Below, one piece after another: positions 61,320 through 64,000 of a DNA stretch of 64,000 nt. This stretch comes from Streptomyces sp. H39-S7 (GTDB taxonomy: Bacteria > Actinomycetota > Actinomycetes > Streptomycetales > Streptomycetaceae). A program made the position numbers and the translations under genes. Positions within the stretch are counted from its first letter, which is position 1, and each line of letters starts with the position of its first letter. The DNA lies in contig NZ_JAPVLU010000010.1 in the NCBI RefSeq assembly GCF_027158205.1, positions 62,001 to 126,000 of the forward strand, read 5' to 3'. The notes beneath the pieces are model-generated. The model did not search any database, was not told where the DNA came from, and was given only the letters and a program-made list of their open reading frames with translations.

Positions 61320-62968
61320 CCACCCCCCACGGCTCCGCCCAGGCCGCCCTCCTCGCCCGCATCGTCGCCTCCGGCCTGGTGAATGAGCCGACAATGGAAC
61401 GGGACACCGCCGAAGCCGAAGCCGAAGCGGCGGCCGAGGGCCTGAGCGACTGCGTCGAGCGGCCCGCCTCCGGCGGGGCCGGTGACGCAGGGCCGGAGGC
61501 GGCCGACGACGCGGCGAGGGCCGAGGCCGAGGCCGAGAACGTGAGCGACTGCGTCGAGTCCCTGGCCTCCGGCGGGGTCGGTGGCGCTGCCCCGGAGGCG
61601 GCCGACGACGCGGCGACGGCCGAGGCCGAGGCCGGGCATCCGGCCTCCCGTCGGGCCGCGGACCCGGACGCGGCCGAGAGCGTGGTCCCGGGGCCGGTCC
61701 TCCTCCCGGGGGGCGATACGGAGCCGCTCGACGGGGCTGCCACGGACGAGATCGCGGTCGTCGACCGACCCGCCCGTGACGTCGGGGGTCCGGCGGACGT
61801 GGCACTGCAGGCTGCTGGGGCGGGCGAAGCCGGGGCCGGGCATCCGGCGGCACGGCGGGTCGCGGGGTCGGCCGGGTCCGATACCCGGCTCGCCGCCACG
61901 GCGGCCCGGCGGCGGGGGCCCGCCGATCCGGTGCGGAGCATGATGCATCGGCACGAGGAGCTGTGTGCCGGGGCGGTGGACGTCCTGGAGATTGCCGCCG
62001 GGCTGGAGGCGCACGGGGTCACGGACCGGGTGGCGGGACGCTTCCGGCACCGGGACGTGTTCTCGCTCGCGGACGAGCTGTACGGGCGCGTCCCGCACAG
62101 CACCGCGGGCGGGCGCGCCGTGCCGGGCCGCGTCGGCCCGGTACGTGTCGGGGTGCTGCACGTGGTGCCCGGCGCGGGCTGCGCGGCCGCGGCCGCGTTC
62201 GTGGTGCGGTCGCCGGCCGTCGGCGCGGTGGTCGCGCTGCTCGTCGCGCTGGCCACCTGGGCGGCGCTGCGACGCGGCCCGCTGCGTACCGGGAACGCCG
62301 GCGGGGCGCCGGCGGCCGGGTGGCTGCTGGCGTTCGCGCTGTGCGGCGGCCCGCTGCTGGCGGGACTGCTCGACGCCCCGTTCGATCCGCCCGCCACCGC
62401 CCCGTTCGTGGCACTGGTCCTCACCCGGGCGCCCGCCGCCTGGTGCGCGCACCGCTTCGCGCTGCGGGCGCGGGCCGAGCTGACGCCCAGCCGCGGGCTC
62501 GGGGAGTTCGCCGCCCGGGTGCGCCCGCTGCTCGCCGGCACCCTCGCGCTGTACCTCGTGGTGCTGTGCGCGTTCCTGTGGGCGGCTGCCGCACTGGCCG
62601 GGCCGGCCGGCGTCGCCGGGGCGGGTGCCCTGGGGGCGCTGCTGTTCACGGCCCGGCTGCTCGCCGTGCACGGCTTCACCAGGGCGGCGGCCTGGGGGAC
62701 CGGCGTGGCGGCCGCCGCCGAGGCGGCCGCGCTCGGCGCGGCCGCACTGCACCACGTGCCGGGCCTGGCGGCCCTCTCTGCCCCGGTCGAACGGGTCGGC
62801 CCGGCCGCGATCCCCGTTCTGGCCTGCGGCTGCGCCGCCGCGGTCCTCGTCGCGCACGCCTTCCGGGTCCTCACCCGGGCCTCGGCGCACGCCACCGCCA
62901 CCCGCACCGGACCGCCCGCCCGCCCCCGTCCGACAGACCTCCGCAACCCCAACCAGGAGCAACGTTGA
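61316..62968 (+). CDS. Membrane protein with repeat-rich N-terminus, in the polysaccharide locus
   Basis: A 550-residue protein coupled to the glycosyltransferase (ATGA). Residues about 25-200 are Ala/Glu/Asp-rich and contain a 33-residue tandem repeat centred on SDCVE and PEAADDAA. Residues about 280-530 have seven or eight hydrophobic helices with short loops. No known family is recognised. By position it could be a PelG-like or PelE/PelD-like membrane partner, but it has fewer helices than PelG. The short motif ALLARIVASGLVNEPTM near the start is the only conserved-looking cytoplasmic element. Confidence 0.8.
   Translation: MTTPHGSAQAALLARIVASGLVNEPTMERDTAEAEAEAAAEGLSDCVERPASGGAGDAGPEAADDAARAEAEAENVSDCVESLASGGVGGAAPEAADDAATAEAEAGHPASRRAADPDAAESVVPGPVLLPGGDTEPLDGAATDEIAVVDRPARDVGGPADVALQAAGAGEAGAGHPAARRVAGSAGSDTRLAATAARRRGPADPVRSMMHRHEELCAGAVDVLEIAAGLEAHGVTDRVAGRFRHRDVFSLADELYGRVPHSTAGGRAVPGRVGPVRVGVLHVVPGAGCAAAAAFVVRSPAVGAVVALLVALATWAALRRGPLRTGNAGGAPAAGWLLAFALCGGPLLAGLLDAPFDPPATAPFVALVLTRAPAAWCAHRFALRARAELTPSRGLGEFAARVRPLLAGTLALYLVVLCAFLWAAAALAGPAGVAGAGALGALLFTARLLAVHGFTRAAAWGTGVAAAAEAAALGAAALHHVPGLAALSAPVERVGPAAIPVLACGCAAAVLVAHAFRVLTRASAHATATRTGPPARPRPTDLRNPNQEQR
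61444..61641 (+). repeat. Two-copy 99-base in-frame tandem repeat
   Basis: Units 61444-61542 and 61543-61641 match at about 83 of 99 positions by eye. Each encodes 33 residues beginning SDCVE (in a shifted codon frame), with ASGG, PEAADDAA and AEAEA. A degenerate part-copy precedes the first unit. It lies in the acidic N-terminal region of the membrane protein. Confidence 0.85.
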
Positions 62969-63047
62969 TCACGCATCGAACCACCTCGCCGCGCCGACCG
63001 CGCGGGACAGAGCACCGGCAGGGACACCGGCTGGGAGGTGTCCAGCG

Positions 63048-63959
63048 ATGAGGGTGCTGCTGCTCGGAGCCGATGGCTTCCTCGGACGGCACGTGGCCGA
63101 ACGGCTGCTCGCCGACCCCGCCGTACAGCTGACCGCCCTGGGGCGCAGCGATGACGCCGATGTGCGGTTCGACCTGGCGAGCGGGGCGCCGGGGGCGCTG
63201 GCGCGGTTCCTGGACGCCGTGCACCCGGGCGTCGTCGTCAACTGCGCGGGTGCCACCCGCGGCGGGGCCCGGGAGCTGACCCGGCACAACACGGTGGCCG
63301 TGGCGACCGTGTGCGAGGCGATGCGGCGCAGCAGTACCGGCGCGCGCCTCGTGCAGGTGGGGTGCGCCGCCGAGTACGGGCCCTCGCCCGTCGGCGCCTC
63401 CACCGCCGAGGACGCGGTGCCGCGGCCGGGCGGCCCGTACGGGGTGAGCAAGCTCGCCGCGTCCGAGCTGGTGCTGGGCTCGGGTCTCGATGCCGTGGTG
63501 CTGCGGGTGTTCAGCCCGGTCGGCCCCGGCACGCCGACGAATTCACCGCTCGGACGGGTCGCCGAGGCGCTGCGCCGGGCGATGCAGAGCGGTGACGGCG
63601 AGTTGAAGCTCGGCGGGCTGGCCGTGCAGCGCGACTTCATCGACGTCCGTGACGTTTCGCGGGCGGTGCACGCGGCCTCGCTGTCCGCCGCGCAGGGCCT
63701 GGTGAACATCGGGTCGGGACGGGCGGTCCGCATGCGTGACATGGCCGCCGGGCTCGCGCACGTCGCGGGTTACGACGGCACGCTGCACGAACTGGACGAG
63801 CCGCAGGTGTCGCCCGGCCCGCCCCCGTACCCCGACGGCTGCGGCAGCTGGCAGCAGGCGGATGTGCGGACGGCCCGCGACCGGTTGGGCTGGCGGCCCC
63901 GCATCGGCCTCGAGGAATCGCTGGCCGACGTCTGGATGGAGGCCGCATGTCGCGTCTGA
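63048..63959 (+). CDS. NAD-dependent epimerase/dehydratase
   Basis: A 303-residue extended short-chain dehydrogenase. The Rossmann glycine motif is GADGFLGRHVAERL at residues about 7-20, and the catalytic YxxxK is in GPYGVSKLAA. A serine/threonine partner is probably in VGCAAEYGPS. QRDFIDVRDVSRAV and the terminal ADVRTARDRLGWRPRIGLEESL are characteristic of nucleotide-sugar epimerases. GGGAGG lies 10 bases before ATG 63048. It would supply an activated sugar (for example UDP-GalNAc) to the glycosyltransferase upstream. The next gene starts inside its 3' end. Confidence 0.92.
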   Translation: MRVLLLGADGFLGRHVAERLLADPAVQLTALGRSDDADVRFDLASGAPGALARFLDAVHPGVVVNCAGATRGGARELTRHNTVAVATVCEAMRRSSTGARLVQVGCAAEYGPSPVGASTAEDAVPRPGGPYGVSKLAASELVLGSGLDAVVLRVFSPVGPGTPTNSPLGRVAEALRRAMQSGDGELKLGGLAVQRDFIDVRDVSRAVHAASLSAAQGLVNIGSGRAVRMRDMAAGLAHVAGYDGTLHELDEPQVSPGPPPYPDGCGSWQQADVRTARDRLGWRPRIGLEESLADVWMEAACRV

Positions 63960-64000
63960 CACCTCCGCACTTCTGGGGCGCGGGGCTGCGCGACCGCTCC
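63947..64000 (+). CDS. Start of an unidentified gene, cut by the right edge
   Basis: ATG 63947 opens a frame of 18 codons to the window end (MSRLTPPHFWGAGLRDRS), overlapping the epimerase stop by 13 bases. Too short to identify. In a PelF-like locus a GH114/spherulin-4-type hydrolase or another glycosyltransferase would be a reasonable expectation, but nothing in these residues shows it. Confidence 0.5.
   Translation, partial: MSRLTPPHFWGAGLRDRS

Noticed and set aside
1-64000. tRNA, rRNA, CRISPR array, insertion sequence, prophage or attachment site
   Set aside because: No cloverleaf-like genes, regularly spaced identical repeats, transposase or integrase frames were seen on either strand.

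Overview
The window is chromosomal DNA of a high-GC actinomycete, almost certainly a Streptomyces or close relative. The signs are very strong third-position GC bias, GTG/TTG starts behind GGAGG-type ribosome sites, mycothiol metabolism (MshB), a 7Fe ferredoxin, two oligopeptide permeases of the BldK/Dpp type, and many short conserved actinobacterial genes. It reads as conserved core rather than a mobile island. I saw no tRNA, rRNA, insertion sequence, integrase, prophage or CRISPR array.

Layout. 1-3063: minus-strand oligopeptide ABC transporter running off the left edge (permease, lipoprotein, permease). 3468-8426: membrane protein, S9 peptidase, small membrane protein, mshB and a small membrane partner. 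8566-16716: peptidoglycan-binding-type membrane protein, then an ABC exporter with a DesK/DesR-like two-component system and an MMPL pump placed between kinase and regulator. 16741-28477: SirB1-like protein, GNAT, fdxA, dapC, secreted protein, lysozyme-like protein, dapE, esterase, LOG protein, a FolP2-type protein, DivIVA-domain protein, tag, enoyl-CoA hydratase, DUF3117. 28597-33725: the extracytoplasmic stress block, with an O-methyltransferase divergent from sigE-rseA-htrA-tatB. 33781-40601: mrp, a DUF1003 plus MgtE-N/CBS pair, lipoprotein, DMT transporter, corA with an unusually long leader. 41045-46165: SUFU-domain, DUF6758-like, PHP, MarC, NYN nuclease, hydrolase. 46311-53527: DEAD-box helicase, ferritin-like protein, DUF3107, TetR, acidic micro-protein, hydrolase, DUF3152 metzincin-like protein. 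53884-59301: a second, complete four-gene oligopeptide transporter. 59526-64000: a PelF-like glycosyltransferase, a repeat-containing membrane protein, an NAD-dependent epimerase and the start of another gene.

From memory, the gene order parallels two blocks of Mycobacterium tuberculosis (Rv1170 to Rv1239c around mshB, dapC, dapE, folP2, sigE, mrp and corA; and Rv3206c to Rv3211 around moeZ, DUF3152, TetR, DUF3107 and rhlE). Against that background the odd points stand out. The oligopeptide operon sits where moeZ would be expected. Two genes have no normal start codon where conservation requires one. corA has a structured leader. A perfect palindrome precedes the exporter/two-component operon, and a near-consensus ECF promoter precedes sigE.

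Functionally the window combines peptide uptake, envelope-stress sensing and response (sigE, anti-sigma, HtrA, Tat), redox and lysine/peptidoglycan precursor supply (MshB, DapC, DapE), magnesium handling (MgtE-N/CBS, DUF1003, CorA) and, at the right edge, what may be an exopolysaccharide locus.
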